The notes below the pieces were generated by a model. That model had not been told where the DNA came from. It saw nothing but the letters and a program-made list of their open reading frames with translations, and searched no databases. Position numbers and translations under genes: made by a program. Positions 21,105-30,437 of a stretch of DNA of 64,000 bases are shown here, piece after piece. The stretch lies in NCBI RefSeq assembly GCF_015240065.1, contig NZ_CP060506.1, positions 868,001 to 932,000 of the forward strand, in the 5' to 3' direction. This DNA is from Nanchangia anserum (GTDB taxonomy: Bacteria > Actinomycetota > Actinomycetes > Actinomycetales > Actinomycetaceae). Each line of letters starts with the position of its first letter. Positions within the stretch are counted from its first letter, which is position 1.

Positions 21105-22345
21105 GAGTTGAGCTCGGCCTCGGCGTAACGCAGGGTGTCGCGGCTGAGCCGGGCGTCCATCCGCAGGTTCGACACGACGCGCTGCGGTGAGAGGTCCTTG
21201 CTGTACCACAGGGTGTGCAGGCGCCGGTGCGAGGCCGCTTCGGTGACGAGGGGGCGCAGCTCGGGAGCACAGTGGCGCCTGACGACGGGGTAGGGGATGG
21301 TCATCCACAATCCTGCCTGCTCCGCCGCCTCGAATGGGCGCGGCGAGCCGTAGACCATGTCGTCGACGCAGTGGCGCACGAGATTGACGTTGCCCGCCAG
21401 CGTGTAGAAGGACGATGCCCCAAGCCGCAGATTCGCCTCGAGAACGTGGTAATCGCCGCTGTCGCGGTCGAGGAGAAAGTCGAAGTTGGCAAACCCGCGA
21501 TAGTTGTGCGCGTCGAGGAAGGATCGGATCTTCTCGGTGAGGGCGTCGTCGCGAAGGGCGACGATGGCGTTGTTATTGCCCACGCGCTGCGGATGCCGAT
21601 CCGTCACGGCCACTTGGCCGACGCAGATGGCGCGCAGCCGCCCGTCGGTGTCGGAATACGTGTTGGCCACGCGCATGACGGACTCGTTGCCCGAAAGATA
21701 GCGCTGGAGGATGAGCCCGTCGTCGTAGCCGCCGGCGCGAATGCGCGCAATCGTCGACACCAGCTCGTCCAGGGTCGAGATGAGATAGACCTTCTTGCGC
21801 CCGGCGAAATTCAGCCGCGGATAGATGTCGGTGTTCGTCGGCTTGAGGATCAGGGGGAAGGTCAGTCCGCGAGCATCGAGACGGGCCTGGTCGCAGACGT
21901 CGCCGGGACCGAGGACGTCCGTCGTCGGGTAGACGAGGCCGGCTCGATCACACGCCGCGTAGAAGTGATCCTTCTCGGCCAGGGTGCGCTGGGCCTCGGC
22001 GTCGATGCACGGCAGGGTGTAGAGCCGGGCGAGTTCGTCGTGATGTTCGGCGATGATCGTCGAATACATCTCGATGGTGGAAAAGAGAATCGGGCGGCGC
22101 GTGGGAAACTTCCCGGCAACCTCGCGCAGCGTGGCGATCACGGTATCGGGTTGATCGAAGTTGGGAACCTCGATGACGTCGAGGATCGCCGAATGCGCGG
22201 TCTCGCCGAGGCGCGCCCGCCCAAGCGCGAGCGAGCGAACGCCGTAGGCCATGTGCAGGCTGCGTGCGATCGTGTATGCGCCTAGCCCTGTCCCGAGGAT
22301 GACGGGAACAAAGTCGTCATTTCCGTACCCATCCGCGATAGCCAT
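21101..22345 (-). CDS. ATP-grasp carboxylate-amine ligase-like protein
   Basis: A 414-residue ATP-grasp protein. Visible parts are an N-terminal pre-ATP-grasp domain (VPVILGTGLGAYTIARSLH), TFPLILKPTN (ATP-binding Lys), LILQRYLSGNESVMRV and the metal-binding segment FLLDRDSGDYHVLEANLRLGASSF. The layout resembles carboxylate-amine ligases such as D-aspartate ligase of peptidoglycan cross-bridges. That function here is inference. ATG 22345 is chosen because GGAGG lies six bases upstream; an ATG two codons earlier is too close. It lies 42 bases downstream of the acyltransferase on the same strand. Confidence 0.75.
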   Translation of the reverse strand: MAIADGYGNDDFVPVILGTGLGAYTIARSLHMAYGVRSLALGRARLGETAHSAILDVIEVPNFDQPDTVIATLREVAGKFPTRRPILFSTIEMYSTIIAEHHDELARLYTLPCIDAEAQRTLAEKDHFYAACDRAGLVYPTTDVLGPGDVCDQARLDARGLTFPLILKPTNTDIYPRLNFAGRKKVYLISTLDELVSTIARIRAGGYDDGLILQRYLSGNESVMRVANTYSDTDGRLRAICVGQVAVTDRHPQRVGNNNAIVALRDDALTEKIRSFLDAHNYRGFANFDFLLDRDSGDYHVLEANLRLGASSFYTLAGNVNLVRHCVDDMVYGSPRPFEAAEQAGLWMTIPYPVVRRHCAPELRPLVTEAASHRRLHTLWYSKDLSPQRVVSNLRMDARLSRDTLRYAEAELNS

Positions 22346-22387
22346 CCTCATCCTCCCGCTTCTCGCCAGTGCACTAGCTGCATCGTA

Positions 22388-23344
22388 TCAGCGGCGCTTG
22401 GCACCACCACGGTGAGGCCGCGACAGCGTCCACGACAGCGGTCGGTACCCACGTGCCGCCGTCAGGGCGAGCGAGAGCGCGACGGTTGCCACGCAGACGA
22501 GCACGCCGATTCCGGGGACCGGGCGCAGGGTGACGCCGAGGAATAACCCGATCGGCCAGTGGCACACGTAGAGGGCCAACGAGCCGCGGCCGAGCCACGC
22601 GCACGCCCTCGCCGCGCGGGTGTGCGCGGGCAGCATCATCGCCCACGCCAACAGCAGGGCAATGACGGCGAAGCACCGGATGAGCCGCACCCAGTCGGGA
22701 CCGATGCCCCAGATGGTGGCGGTCGCCGAGACCGCGAGCGCGCCTGCCAGACTCAGCCACGCCAGGGCAGCGTTGCTCGGAGCCCGAGAGGCGAGTGCGT
22801 GGACGCGTCCGGCCAGGGCCATGCCGCAGAAGAAGAAGGCCGCATAGCCGAGGTGCTCATCCCAGCCGGTGACGAGCGGTAGGGCCGATAGTGGCAGCGA
22901 GACGAGGGCGAGACACCACGCGGGCACCCACCGGCTGAGGCAGGCGAGGGCGCAGAAGAGGAAGAGGAATTCGAGGAACCACAGGTAGGACACGTCGGTG
23001 AGGACGTCGGCGCGCGCCAGGGCAGCGGGCCCGCCGGCACGTAGTCGGTTGATGACGTGCCAGATGACGAGGGGCCACAGGATCGTGTCGCACTTGGCGA
23101 GGAGGAAGCGCGCGGGGCCACGGCGTAGCGAGCGGGGGATGAGCAGTCCCGAGGCGAAGAACAGCGCGGGCAGGTGGAACGACTTCAGGGCGGCGTTTAG
23201 GGTCACCTCGATCTCGGACGGTGGCCGGCCGGTGTAGGCGGCGAGGAAAAACCGCAGGTGGATGAGGACGACGGCCCCGATCGTGATTCCCTTGATGGCG
23301 TCGAGCCAGATGAGCCGGCCCGTCGCGCCCTGCCGCGCATTCAT
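22388..23344 (-). CDS. Membrane acyltransferase (acyltransferase 3 family)
   Basis: A 318-residue, strongly hydrophobic protein with about 10 transmembrane helices. The N-terminal signature RLIWLDAIKGITIGAVVLIH, with its helix-1 His, and SFHLPALFFASGLLI match acyltransferase-3 (OafA/NodX-like) proteins, which O-acetylate surface sugars or peptidoglycan. ATG 23344 is favoured by a TACGAT box seven bases upstream; ATG 23353 lies inside that box. It precedes the ATP-grasp gene and is divergent from the PTS operon. The acceptor is unknown. Confidence 0.82.
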   Translation of the reverse strand: MNARQGATGRLIWLDAIKGITIGAVVLIHLRFFLAAYTGRPPSEIEVTLNAALKSFHLPALFFASGLLIPRSLRRGPARFLLAKCDTILWPLVIWHVINRLRAGGPAALARADVLTDVSYLWFLEFLFLFCALACLSRWVPAWCLALVSLPLSALPLVTGWDEHLGYAAFFFCGMALAGRVHALASRAPSNAALAWLSLAGALAVSATATIWGIGPDWVRLIRCFAVIALLLAWAMMLPAHTRAARACAWLGRGSLALYVCHWPIGLFLGVTLRPVPGIGVLVCVATVALSLALTAARGYRPLSWTLSRPHRGGAKRR

Positions 23345-23351
23345 AGAGAGC

Positions 23352-23357
23352 ATCGTA
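23352..23357 (-). promoter_or_regulatory. -10 box of acyltransferase gene (leaderless-type)
   Basis: TACGAT on the minus strand ends seven bases before ATG 23344. There is no ribosome-binding site. Confidence 0.45.
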
Positions 23358-23394
23358 CGTGTCGCTGCGCCTGCCACCGAGCAGGGCTGATTCC

Positions 23395-23423
23395 TTGTCT
23401 GCCTCCTGACACGTCGATATAGT
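23395..23423 (+). promoter_or_regulatory. Promoter of the PTS operon
   Basis: TTGTCT (23395-23400), exactly 17 bases, then TATAGT (23418-23423). The predicted start near 23430 places the RAT element at the very 5' end of the transcript. Confidence 0.75.
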
Positions 23424-23434
23424 GGGATCACATC

Positions 23435-23463
23435 GGGATTGTGACTCTCGCGAGGCAAGACCC
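23435..23463 (+). promoter_or_regulatory. RAT (ribonucleic antiterminator) site for BglG/LicT-type protein
   Basis: The element opens with GGGATTGTGACT and closes with AGGCAAGACCC, separated by six bases. Known RAT sites read GGATTGTTACTG ... CAGGCAAAACC, so both conserved halves match closely and the GG/CC closing pairs are kept. It lies between the promoter and the PTS start, and the cognate BglG-family gene is third in the same operon. Confidence 0.85.
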
Positions 23464-23482
23464 GTCACAACTTCGCGACGGG
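23461..23482 (+). terminator. Alternative hairpin overlapping the RAT and the ribosome-binding site
   Basis: CCCGTC (23461-23466) pairs with GACGGG (23477-23482). The left arm uses the last three bases of the RAT, so the two folds exclude each other as in classical antitermination. There is no T tract; the right arm overlaps the GGGAG before GTG 23491, so control of translation is an alternative reading. Confidence 0.6.
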
Positions 23483-23490
23483 AGTATGCC

Positions 23491-25059
23491 GTGGCTACCA
23501 CTCACCCGGCGTCATGGAAGACGCGCGCGGGATCCTCATTCAAACAAGCTCAGAAGATCGGCAAGGCGTTCATGCTGCCGATCGCCATCTTGCCCGCAGC
23601 CGGCCTCTTGCTCGGTATTGGCGGGGCGCTATCCAATCCGACGACTGTTCAGGCCTATCCCGTTCTGGATAACGTCGTCGCCCAGACAATCTTCAAGGTC
23701 ATGGCCGACGCGGGGACGGTTGTCTTTAACAACCTGGCGCTCCTGCTGAGCATCGGACTGTGCATCGGCCTGGCCAGGCGCGACAAGGGCACGGCCGCGC
23801 TCGCCGGCATCGTTGGCTATCTCGTCATGACGGGGACGACGGCGTCCCTGCTGTCGGTCTTCGATCCCGAGGGCGAGGCGGTCGATACCGGGATCGTCGG
23901 CGCGCTCGTCATCGGCGCGCTGGCCGTGTGGCTGCACAACCGCTACCACAACATCGCACTACCCCAGATCCTCGGGTTCTTCGGCGGGTCGCGTTTCGTG
24001 CCCATCGCGGTCTCGCTCGTCGCGATTCCGCTGGGTGCGCTGTTCTTCTTCGTGTGGCCGCCCATCCAGCACCTCATGGTCAGCGCGGGTGCGCAGATCT
24101 CGCACATGGGCGTTTTCGGCACCTTCCTCTACGGGTTCTTGCTGCGCCTGTCGGGTGCCGTCGGCCTCCATCACATGATTTACCCGATGTTCTGGTACAC
24201 CCCGCTGGGTGGCACCGAAGTCGTTGCCGGCCAGACGGTCTCGGGTGCGCAGAAGATCTTCTTTGCCCAGCTGGCCGATCCCAATCATCACGGGCTGTTC
24301 ACGGCCGGGACGAAGTACTTTGCCGGTCGCTTCGACACGATGATGTTCGGGCTTCCCGGTGCCTGCCTGGCGATGTATCACGCGGTTCCCAAGGGTCGGC
24401 GCAAGAAGTATGCCGGCCTGTTCCTCGGGGTTGCCCTCACCTCGTTCATCACGGGCATCACCGAGCCCATCGAATACATGTTCCTCTTCGTCGCCCCGCT
24501 GCTTTACGTCATCCACTCGGTGATGGACGGGCTGTCGTTCATGATCGCGGACCTGTTGCAGATCCGGATCGGCAACACGTTCTCGGGTGGGGCTATCGAC
24601 TACACGCTGTTCGGCATCTTGCAGGGGCAAGATAAGACGCACTTCCTCTACGTGTTGCCGCTGGGCGTCGTGTGGTTCGCCCTGTACTACGCGATCTTTA
24701 GGGGCTACATCGCCCTGCGTAACGTCGCGACTCCCGGACGCTTCGAGGACACGGATGCGCCCGCGGATACGGCGGAACCGCAGGCAGCTGCGGGCAGCTC
24801 CGGGGAAAGCGACATGGAGGCGGCCTCGCGCGAGATCATCGCCGCGCTGGGGGGAGCCGATAACCTCGAGGACGTCGACGCCTGCATCACCCGGTTGCGC
24901 GTCGCCGTCACCGATCCGGCCAAGGTCGACAAGGACCGCCTCAAACAGCTCGGCGCCGTCGACGTCTTCGAGGTGGCTGGGGGAGTCCAGGCCGTGTACG
25001 GAGGCAAGGCCGTGCTGTATAAATCCCACATCAACGAGATGCTGGGTCGAGACGACTAG
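23491..25059 (+). CDS. PTS system glucose-type EIIBC component
   Basis: A 522-residue membrane permease of the glucose/N-acetylglucosamine PTS family. The EIIC domain (about 1-410) has roughly ten membrane segments and the sugar-site motif GITEPIEYMFLFVAPLLY. After a flexible acidic linker, the EIIB domain carries the phosphorylated Cys465 in DACITRLRV. It imports and phosphorylates a hexose using phosphate from EIIA. GTG 23491 is chosen for the GGGAG before it. EIIA is a separate gene 11 bases downstream. Glucose versus GlcNAc specificity is not resolved. Confidence 0.92.
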   Translation: MATTHPASWKTRAGSSFKQAQKIGKAFMLPIAILPAAGLLLGIGGALSNPTTVQAYPVLDNVVAQTIFKVMADAGTVVFNNLALLLSIGLCIGLARRDKGTAALAGIVGYLVMTGTTASLLSVFDPEGEAVDTGIVGALVIGALAVWLHNRYHNIALPQILGFFGGSRFVPIAVSLVAIPLGALFFFVWPPIQHLMVSAGAQISHMGVFGTFLYGFLLRLSGAVGLHHMIYPMFWYTPLGGTEVVAGQTVSGAQKIFFAQLADPNHHGLFTAGTKYFAGRFDTMMFGLPGACLAMYHAVPKGRRKKYAGLFLGVALTSFITGITEPIEYMFLFVAPLLYVIHSVMDGLSFMIADLLQIRIGNTFSGGAIDYTLFGILQGQDKTHFLYVLPLGVVWFALYYAIFRGYIALRNVATPGRFEDTDAPADTAEPQAAAGSSGESDMEAASREIIAALGGADNLEDVDACITRLRVAVTDPAKVDKDRLKQLGAVDVFEVAGGVQAVYGGKAVLYKSHINEMLGRDD

Positions 25060-25070
25060 GAGGAGCTGAC

Positions 25071-25565
25071 ATGTTTGGCTGGAAAAAGAAGACGCAGCCG
25101 GCTGGCGGCGACGACCTCATCAGTCCCGTCGACGGTCAGCTCATCGAGCTTGCCGCTGTTCCCGACCCCCTGTTTTCGTCGGGCAAACTAGGCCCGGGCT
25201 TTGCCGTGGAGCCGCACGGGACCACCGTGGCGGCCCCGGTTGCCGGTGAGATCATGCTCGTTGCCGACACCGCGCACGCCTTCGCCATCACGACCCAACT
25301 CGGTGTCGAGGTCCTCGTCCACATCGGCGTCGACACCGTGTCGCTTAACGGGCGCGGCTTCCACGTCGTCGAGGGAATACGCGCGGGGGTGCGCGTGAGC
25401 GCGGGCGAGGCGATCGTCGAGATCGACCTCGACACGCTGAGAACGCAGGCTCCGTCGAGCGCCGTCGTCGTCGCCGTGACCAACGCGGCCAAGGGCTTTG
25501 ACGTGTCGGCACCGAATCTGTCGGCGGGCCCGGGCGAGGCCGTCCTCACCGTGCGGGAAGCCTAA
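25071..25565 (+). CDS. PTS glucose-type EIIA component
   Basis: A 164-residue EIIA(Glc)-family protein. The active-site His84 lies in VEVLVHIGVDTVSL and the supporting His69 in DTAHAFAI; SPVDGQLIELAAVPDPLFSSGKLG is the family N-terminus. It accepts phosphate from HPr and passes it to EIIB. GAGGAG precedes the ATG. Its stop codon directly abuts the ATG of the antiterminator gene, so the three genes form one transcript. Confidence 0.94.
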   Translation: MFGWKKKTQPAGGDDLISPVDGQLIELAAVPDPLFSSGKLGPGFAVEPHGTTVAAPVAGEIMLVADTAHAFAITTQLGVEVLVHIGVDTVSLNGRGFHVVEGIRAGVRVSAGEAIVEIDLDTLRTQAPSSAVVVAVTNAAKGFDVSAPNLSAGPGEAVLTVREA

Positions 25566-26443
25566 ATGAGATCGGGGACCTACACCGTCGTGAGGACGTT
25601 CAACACGAACGTCGTTCTCGCCTTCGATTCGGCGAACTCGCGCGTCGTCATCTGCACGGGCAAAGGCGTGGCCTACGGACTCGGCCACGGTGATGTCGTT
25701 CGCGATGACGCGATTGAAGCCGTGTTTGTCCCCGAATCCTCCCCGCGCTCGGGAGCGCTCGCCCAGGCCCTGGGCTTGAGCGACCCGCGCGTCTTCGACG
25801 TCGCCCGTGCCATCTGCGAGATGGCCGGGCGACGCCTGGGGCTCACACGCCCCGAAGTCCTCGTTCTCGCGCTCGCCGACCACCTCGACCAGGCCCAGCG
25901 GCGCGCACGCGAGGGCATCGTCGTCGACATTCCCCTCGTGTGGGAAGTCGCCCACCTGTATCCGGCCGAACTCGCCGCGGGCCACGAAGCCCTGCGCATC
26001 GTCGAGGAGCGTCTGGGGTGAGGCTGCCCGAGGCGGAGGCCACCGCCTGCGCGCTGCACTTCGTCGGGGCCCAGTTCGATCGAGTGCCGGTCGATCTCAC
26101 CGTGAAGATGACGCGGACGCTGGAGCGCATCTTCGACTGCCTCGACGAGCAGGCGGGCCGGACGCTGCCGCGTTGGGATCAACCAGCCGCGCGATTTGTC
26201 ACCCACCTGCGCTTCCTGTTCGTGCGTCTGGCTTCGGGCGAGGACGTCGTGAGCGTCCCCTCGGCCCTGACGCGCGCACTGAGCGAGGTCGACGCCAGCG
26301 TGCGTGACTCGACGACGGCTATCGCGCGCGTCATCGAGGAGGAATGGGGCCGCCCCATCGGGGAGGACGAGTGGGCCTATGTCGCCCTGCACGTCTACCG
26401 CCTCCTCGACCACGTCGCGGCCTCGTCGCGGCCGACGTCGTAG
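25566..26443 (+). CDS. BglG/LicT-family transcription antiterminator, frame broken once
   Basis: An RNA-binding antiterminator of about 292 residues after joining. Residues 1-57 form the co-antiterminator RNA-binding domain (NTNVVLAFDSANSRVVICTGKGVAYG). PRD1 has the conserved His in LALADHLDQA; PRD2 has TACALHFVGAQF and ARFVTHLRFLFVRLASG. Just after EERLG at about 26020 a G is missing from a G run, and PRD2 continues in the next frame as VRLPEAEATACALHF. It should bind the RAT in its own operon leader, with PRD phosphorylation reporting sugar supply. Without correction it would be PRD1-only. Confidence 0.88.
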
Positions 26444-26451
26444 GCGTGTCC

Positions 26452-26457
26452 TATCAT
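26452..26457 (+). promoter_or_regulatory. -10 box of pepC (leaderless-type)
   Basis: TATCAT, then CCGGGT, then ATG 26464: six-base spacing and no ribosome-binding site. Confidence 0.55.
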
Positions 26458-26463
26458 CCGGGT

Positions 26464-27790
26464 ATGACGCTTACTCCGGAACTCCTCGATCATTTTCGTG
26501 CGACCTACGAGGCCGACCCGACGAATCGACTCGTCGAGGGGGCCGTCGCTCACGTGGGAATTGAGCGTGCCGCGTACAACCCGGCGGCGCTGGCGCGCCA
26601 TACGTTCGAGTTTTCGATCAGCGTCGACACGGGCGAGATCACCGATCAGCGCAAGAGCGGGCGGTGCTGGCTGTTTGCTTCCCTCAATTCGCTGCGCCCG
26701 GCGGTGATGGCGCGCCTCAATGTCGAGACTATGGAGTTTTCCCAGTCTTATCTGTTCTTTTACGACAAGCTCGAAAAGGCCGCGACATTTCTCGACCACG
26801 TTGTCGACACCCTCGACGCTCCCGACGACGACCGCGCGTTCAGGCTCGCGCTGACAACGCACGTCAGCGACGGCGGGGACTGGGATTACTTTGTGTCGCT
26901 CATCGCCAAGTGGGGGATCGTGCCCCACCAGGCGATGCCCGACAGCTTCAACGCCACGGATTCCGCTCGCTTCGTCACCCACATGGAGCTGCGGCTCAAG
27001 CGCCGCGGCCCAGATGCGCCAGGCACATGCGCGAGGCCACGACGACGACATCGAGGACATTCGCCACGCGACCCTGGCCGACATCTATACGATTGCGCGC
27101 AAGGCGCTGGGCAATCCGCCGACCACGTTCACGTTCGAATACCGCGACAAAGACAAGGTGTTTCATCGGATTGGTCCGACGAGTCCGCGCGAATTCTTTG
27201 CCGATTACATCGGTGAGGCCGAACTCGACAAGCGCATCGTCATCGGGTGCGACCCGCGCCCCGAACACCCGGTTGGCCGCGTGTTGACGGTGCCGTTCTA
27301 TCGTTCGGTCAGCGAGGGCCGCGCCGTGGGCCTCCTCAATGTGCCCATGGATGCGATGGCGAGCGCGGGCATCGCCCAGCTCAAGGCGGGACGAGCGGTC
27401 TATTTCAGCTGCGACGTCGATCGCGACACCGATCGCGAGGCCGGCATCATGGATCCCGATCTCTACCGGTGGGACGAGACGCTGACACCGCTGGGGGAGT
27501 TCCCCGACGCCGATCGAGCGAGGTACGCGGCGCTAGAGCCGAGCCACGCGATGACGTTCACCGGGGTCAACCTCGCCGACGACGGTACGCCGCTGACATG
27601 GCGGGTGGAGAACTCCTGGGGCGAAAAGTACGGACGCAAGGGCATCTTCTCCATGTCTCACTCATGGTTTGTCCGCCACATGGTCACGTGCGTGGTCGAA
27701 CGGGAATTTATCGACCCGGCCTACCTGAGCGGTCTCGATGCGGAACCCGTCGAGCTGGCGGCGTGGGATCCTCTCTTCTCGGGCGTGTGA
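26464..27790 (+). CDS. pepC: Aminopeptidase C (bleomycin hydrolase family), frame broken once
   Basis: A C1B cysteine peptidase of about 441 residues after joining. The catalytic Cys lies in KSGRCWLFASLNSLRP, His in EPSHAMTFTGVNL and Asn in WRVENSWGEKYG, all conserved. Near 27005 the frame moves by one (one extra base, or two lost) in GCGCCGCGG, and the protein resumes as AAAQMRQAHARGHDDD. PepC is a cytoplasmic hexameric aminopeptidase of broad specificity. As given the protein would lose its His and Asn. Sequence error is the likely cause. Confidence 0.9.
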
Positions 27791-27827
27791 GGAGCGGTGC
27801 CGCTTTCTCGGTATTGGGAGCGGCGGG

Positions 27828-27833
27828 TAGACT
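27828..27833 (+). promoter_or_regulatory. Candidate -10 box of thrS
   Basis: TAGACT lies 36 bases before the thrS GTG, giving a ~30-base leader that contains CGAAAGG. No T-box or other long leader fits in the 79-base gap. Confidence 0.4.
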
Positions 27834-27869
27834 GTGGCCCACAGTATTCCGTGACGAAAGGACCCCGCA

Positions 27870-29864
27870 GTGTCGGCATATAACGCGACGATCGACGGAG
27901 TGGTGACGACGATCGAGCCGGGCACGACGGGGACCGACCTGTTCGGCGACAATCGTGCGATCGTCGCGATGGCGATCGACGGCACGCCGGTCGATCTCTA
28001 TCGGCCGATTCCCGAAGGCGCCGAGGTCGAAGCGATCACGATCGATTCTCCGCGAGGCCTCGACATCTTGCGGCATTCGTGTACCCACGTCATGGCGCAG
28101 GCCGTTCAAGAGATGTTCCCTGACGTCAACCTCGGCATCGGGCCCTTTATCGAGGACGGCTTTTACTACGACTTCGGCAACATCGACGCCGTGACCCCGC
28201 AGCTGCTCAAGCAAATCGAGAAGCGGATGAAGCGCATTGTCAAGGAGGGCCAACGTTTTGTCCGCCGCGACATCACCGCCGAGCAGGCGCGGGTCGAGCT
28301 GGCTGAACAGCCCTACAAGCTCGAGCTCATTGAGACCAAGGGACATGGTGCCGACGGGGCGGCAGTCGAAATCGGCGGCGACGGGTTGACGATGTACGAC
28401 AACGAGCGCCGCAATGGTGAGGTCGTCTGGACCGACCTGTGCCGTGGCCCCCACCTGCCGTCGACGAAACTCATCGGCAACGGTTTTGCGCTGACGAAGT
28501 CCTCGGCCGCCTACTGGAAGGGCGACCAGGACAACGACAATCTTCAGCGCATCTACGGCACCGCGTGGGCCAGCAAAGACGATTTGGTGGCGTACCAGCG
28601 TCGCATCGAGGAGGCCGAGCGCCGCGATCACCGCCGGCTCGGCAAGCAGCTCGACCTGTTCTCCTTCCCCGACGAGATCGGTTCGGGTTTGCCGGTGTTC
28701 CACCCCAAGGGCGCGATCATCCGGCAGGAGATGGAGAATTACGCCCGCCAGCGTCACATCGACTCGGGCTATCAGTTCGTCTACTCGCCCCACATCACCA
28801 AGGGCCAGCTGTTCGAGACGTCGGGGCACCTTGAGTGGTATCGCGACGGCATGTTCCCGGCGATGCACGTCGACGAGGAGCGCGATGAGGCCGGCAACGT
28901 GACGAAGGCGGGGCAGGACTACTACCTCAAGCCGATGAACTGCCCCATGCACAACCTCATCTTTGCCTCGCGCGGGCGCTCCTACCGCGACCTGCCGCTG
29001 CGGCTGTTCGAATTCGGCACGGTCTACCGCTACGAGAAGTCGGGCGTCATTCACGGGCTCACCCGCGCGCGCGGTTTCACCCAGGACGATTCCCACATCT
29101 ACTGCACGCGCGAGCAGATGCGCGAGGAGCTGTCGTCGCTGCTGACGTTTGTTCTCGACCTCCTGCGCGACTACGGGCTAGACGACTTCTACCTGGAGCT
29201 GTCGACGAAGAATCCCAAGAAGTTCGTCGGCGACGACGACGTGTGGGAGGAGGCGACGGCCACGCTCGCCGAGGTCGCGGAGGCATCGGGGCTCGAGCTC
29301 GTTCCCGACCCCGAGGGTGCCGCCTTCTACGGCCCGAAGATCTCGGTGCAGGCACGCGACGCGATTGGGCGCACCTGGCAGATGTCGACGATCCAGCTCG
29401 ATTTCAACCTGCCCGAACGCTTCGACCTCGAATACACGGCCGAGGACGGCACCCGCAAGCGCCCCGTGATGATTCACCGTGCCCTCTTCGGGTCGATCGA
29501 GCGCTTCTTCGGGGTCCTCCTCGAGCACTACTCCGGGGCGTTCCCGGCGTGGCTGGCGCCCGTGCAGGTGCGCTGCGTTCCCGTGGCCGACGCGTTCAAC
29601 GACTATCTTGCCGACGTCGCCGCGAAACTTCGCGCCCAGGGGATCCGCGTCGAGGTCGACACCTCCGACGATCGCTTCGGCAAGAAGATCCGCAACGCCT
29701 CGACTGAGAAGATCCCGTTCGTCCTCATCGCCGGCGGCGAGGACGCCGAGGCCGGGGCCGTGTCGTTCCGCTACCGCGACGGCCGCCAGGACAATGGCGT
29801 TGCCATTGACGAGGCGATCGAGCGCATCGTCGAGGTCGTGAGGACGCGCGTCAATGACCTGTGA
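27870..29864 (+). CDS. thrS: Threonine-tRNA ligase
   Basis: A 664-residue class II synthetase. A TGS domain is followed by the editing domain ([18 protein letters not shown]), the catalytic core ([33 protein letters not shown]; later [34 protein letters not shown], split here only by description), and the anticodon-binding domain. It attaches threonine to tRNA-Thr. GTG 27870 is the start; the HIT gene ATG lies inside its last codons. It heads the run thrS-HIT-pgsA-patA-pimA, a standard actinobacterial arrangement. Confidence 0.97.
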   Translation: MSAYNATIDGVVTTIEPGTTGTDLFGDNRAIVAMAIDGTPVDLYRPIPEGAEVEAITIDSPRGLDILRHSCTHVMAQAVQEMFPDVNLGIGPFIEDGFYYDFGNIDAVTPQLLKQIEKRMKRIVKEGQRFVRRDITAEQARVELAEQPYKLELIETKGHGADGAAVEIGGDGLTMYDNERRNGEVVWTDLCRGPHLPSTKLIGNGFALTKSSAAYWKGDQDNDNLQRIYGTAWASKDDLVAYQRRIEEAERRDHRRLGKQLDLFSFPDEIGSGLPVFHPKGAIIRQEMENYARQRHIDSGYQFVYSPHITKGQLFETSGHLEWYRDGMFPAMHVDEERDEAGNVTKAGQDYYLKPMNCPMHNLIFASRGRSYRDLPLRLFEFGTVYRYEKSGVIHGLTRARGFTQDDSHIYCTREQMREELSSLLTFVLDLLRDYGLDDFYLELSTKNPKKFVGDDDVWEEATATLAEVAEASGLELVPDPEGAAFYGPKISVQARDAIGRTWQMSTIQLDFNLPERFDLEYTAEDGTRKRPVMIHRALFGSIERFFGVLLEHYSGAFPAWLAPVQVRCVPVADAFNDYLADVAAKLRAQGIRVEVDTSDDRFGKKIRNASTEKIPFVLIAGGEDAEAGAVSFRYRDGRQDNGVAIDEAIERIVEVVRTRVNDL

Positions 29865-30423
29865 GGTTCCCCCGGCTGAGGCGGCGTCGGCGTTTGCCGG
29901 TGACACCGACGGCTTCGAGCGTCTGTGGACCCCGCACCGGTGGGTCTACATCTCGGGCGAGGAGAAGCCAAAGGATGCCACGAGCGAGGAGTGCCCGTTC
30001 TGCGCCGCGCCGGGGCGCGGTGACGAGGAGGGACTCATCGTCTACCGCGGCACCCACGTCTTCGTCCTCATGAATCTCTTCCCCTACAACGCCGGCCACG
30101 TCCTCGTGTGCCCGTATCGCCACGTCTCGGGCTACATCGACCTCGACGCCGACGAGCGCGCCGAGTTTGGCGAGGTGACGGCTCAGGCCATCCGGGTCAT
30201 TCAAGGCTCGTCGGGGTGCCAGGGGCTCAATCTTGGGATGAACCAGGGCCAGGTCGCGGGGGCCGGAATTGCCGCCCACCTCCATCAGCACATCGTGCCG
30301 CGCTGGCTCGGAGACGCCAATTTCTTCCCCCTGATCGCCCAGGTCAAGGCCGTGCCCGAGCTCATCGGACAGGCCCGGGAGCGGTTGGCTCGCGACTGGG
30401 ATACGTACGCGCACGGTGAGTGA
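29854..30423 (+). CDS. HIT-family nucleotide-binding protein
   Basis: A 189-residue histidine-triad protein. The triad reads [10 protein letters not shown] near residue 143; CPFC (about residue 48) and a His of HVLVCPYRH could bind zinc. Actinobacterial homologues between thrS and pgsA are Ap4A phosphorylase/HIT-like hydrolases acting on dinucleotides such as Ap4A or AMP conjugates. It overlaps thrS by 11 bases, implying translational coupling. The exact substrate is not known. Confidence 0.9.
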   Translation: MTCEVPPAEAASAFAGDTDGFERLWTPHRWVYISGEEKPKDATSEECPFCAAPGRGDEEGLIVYRGTHVFVLMNLFPYNAGHVLVCPYRHVSGYIDLDADERAEFGEVTAQAIRVIQGSSGCQGLNLGMNQGQVAGAGIAAHLHQHIVPRWLGDANFFPLIAQVKAVPELIGQARERLARDWDTYAHGE

Positions 30424-30437
30424 CGGGAAGGAACGCA

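Noticed and set aside
19640-23344. A genomic island integrated at the tRNA cluster.
   Set aside because: No integrase, no direct repeat of a tRNA 3' end and no transposase is visible. The only tyrosine recombinase, xerD at 9.3 kb, is the housekeeping one.
27791-27869. T-box or other long leader regulating thrS, hisS, aspS or alaS.
   Set aside because: The upstream gaps are short (79, 25 and 38 bases for thrS, hisS and alaS) and hold no T-box sequence. The 181-base aspS gap shows none either.
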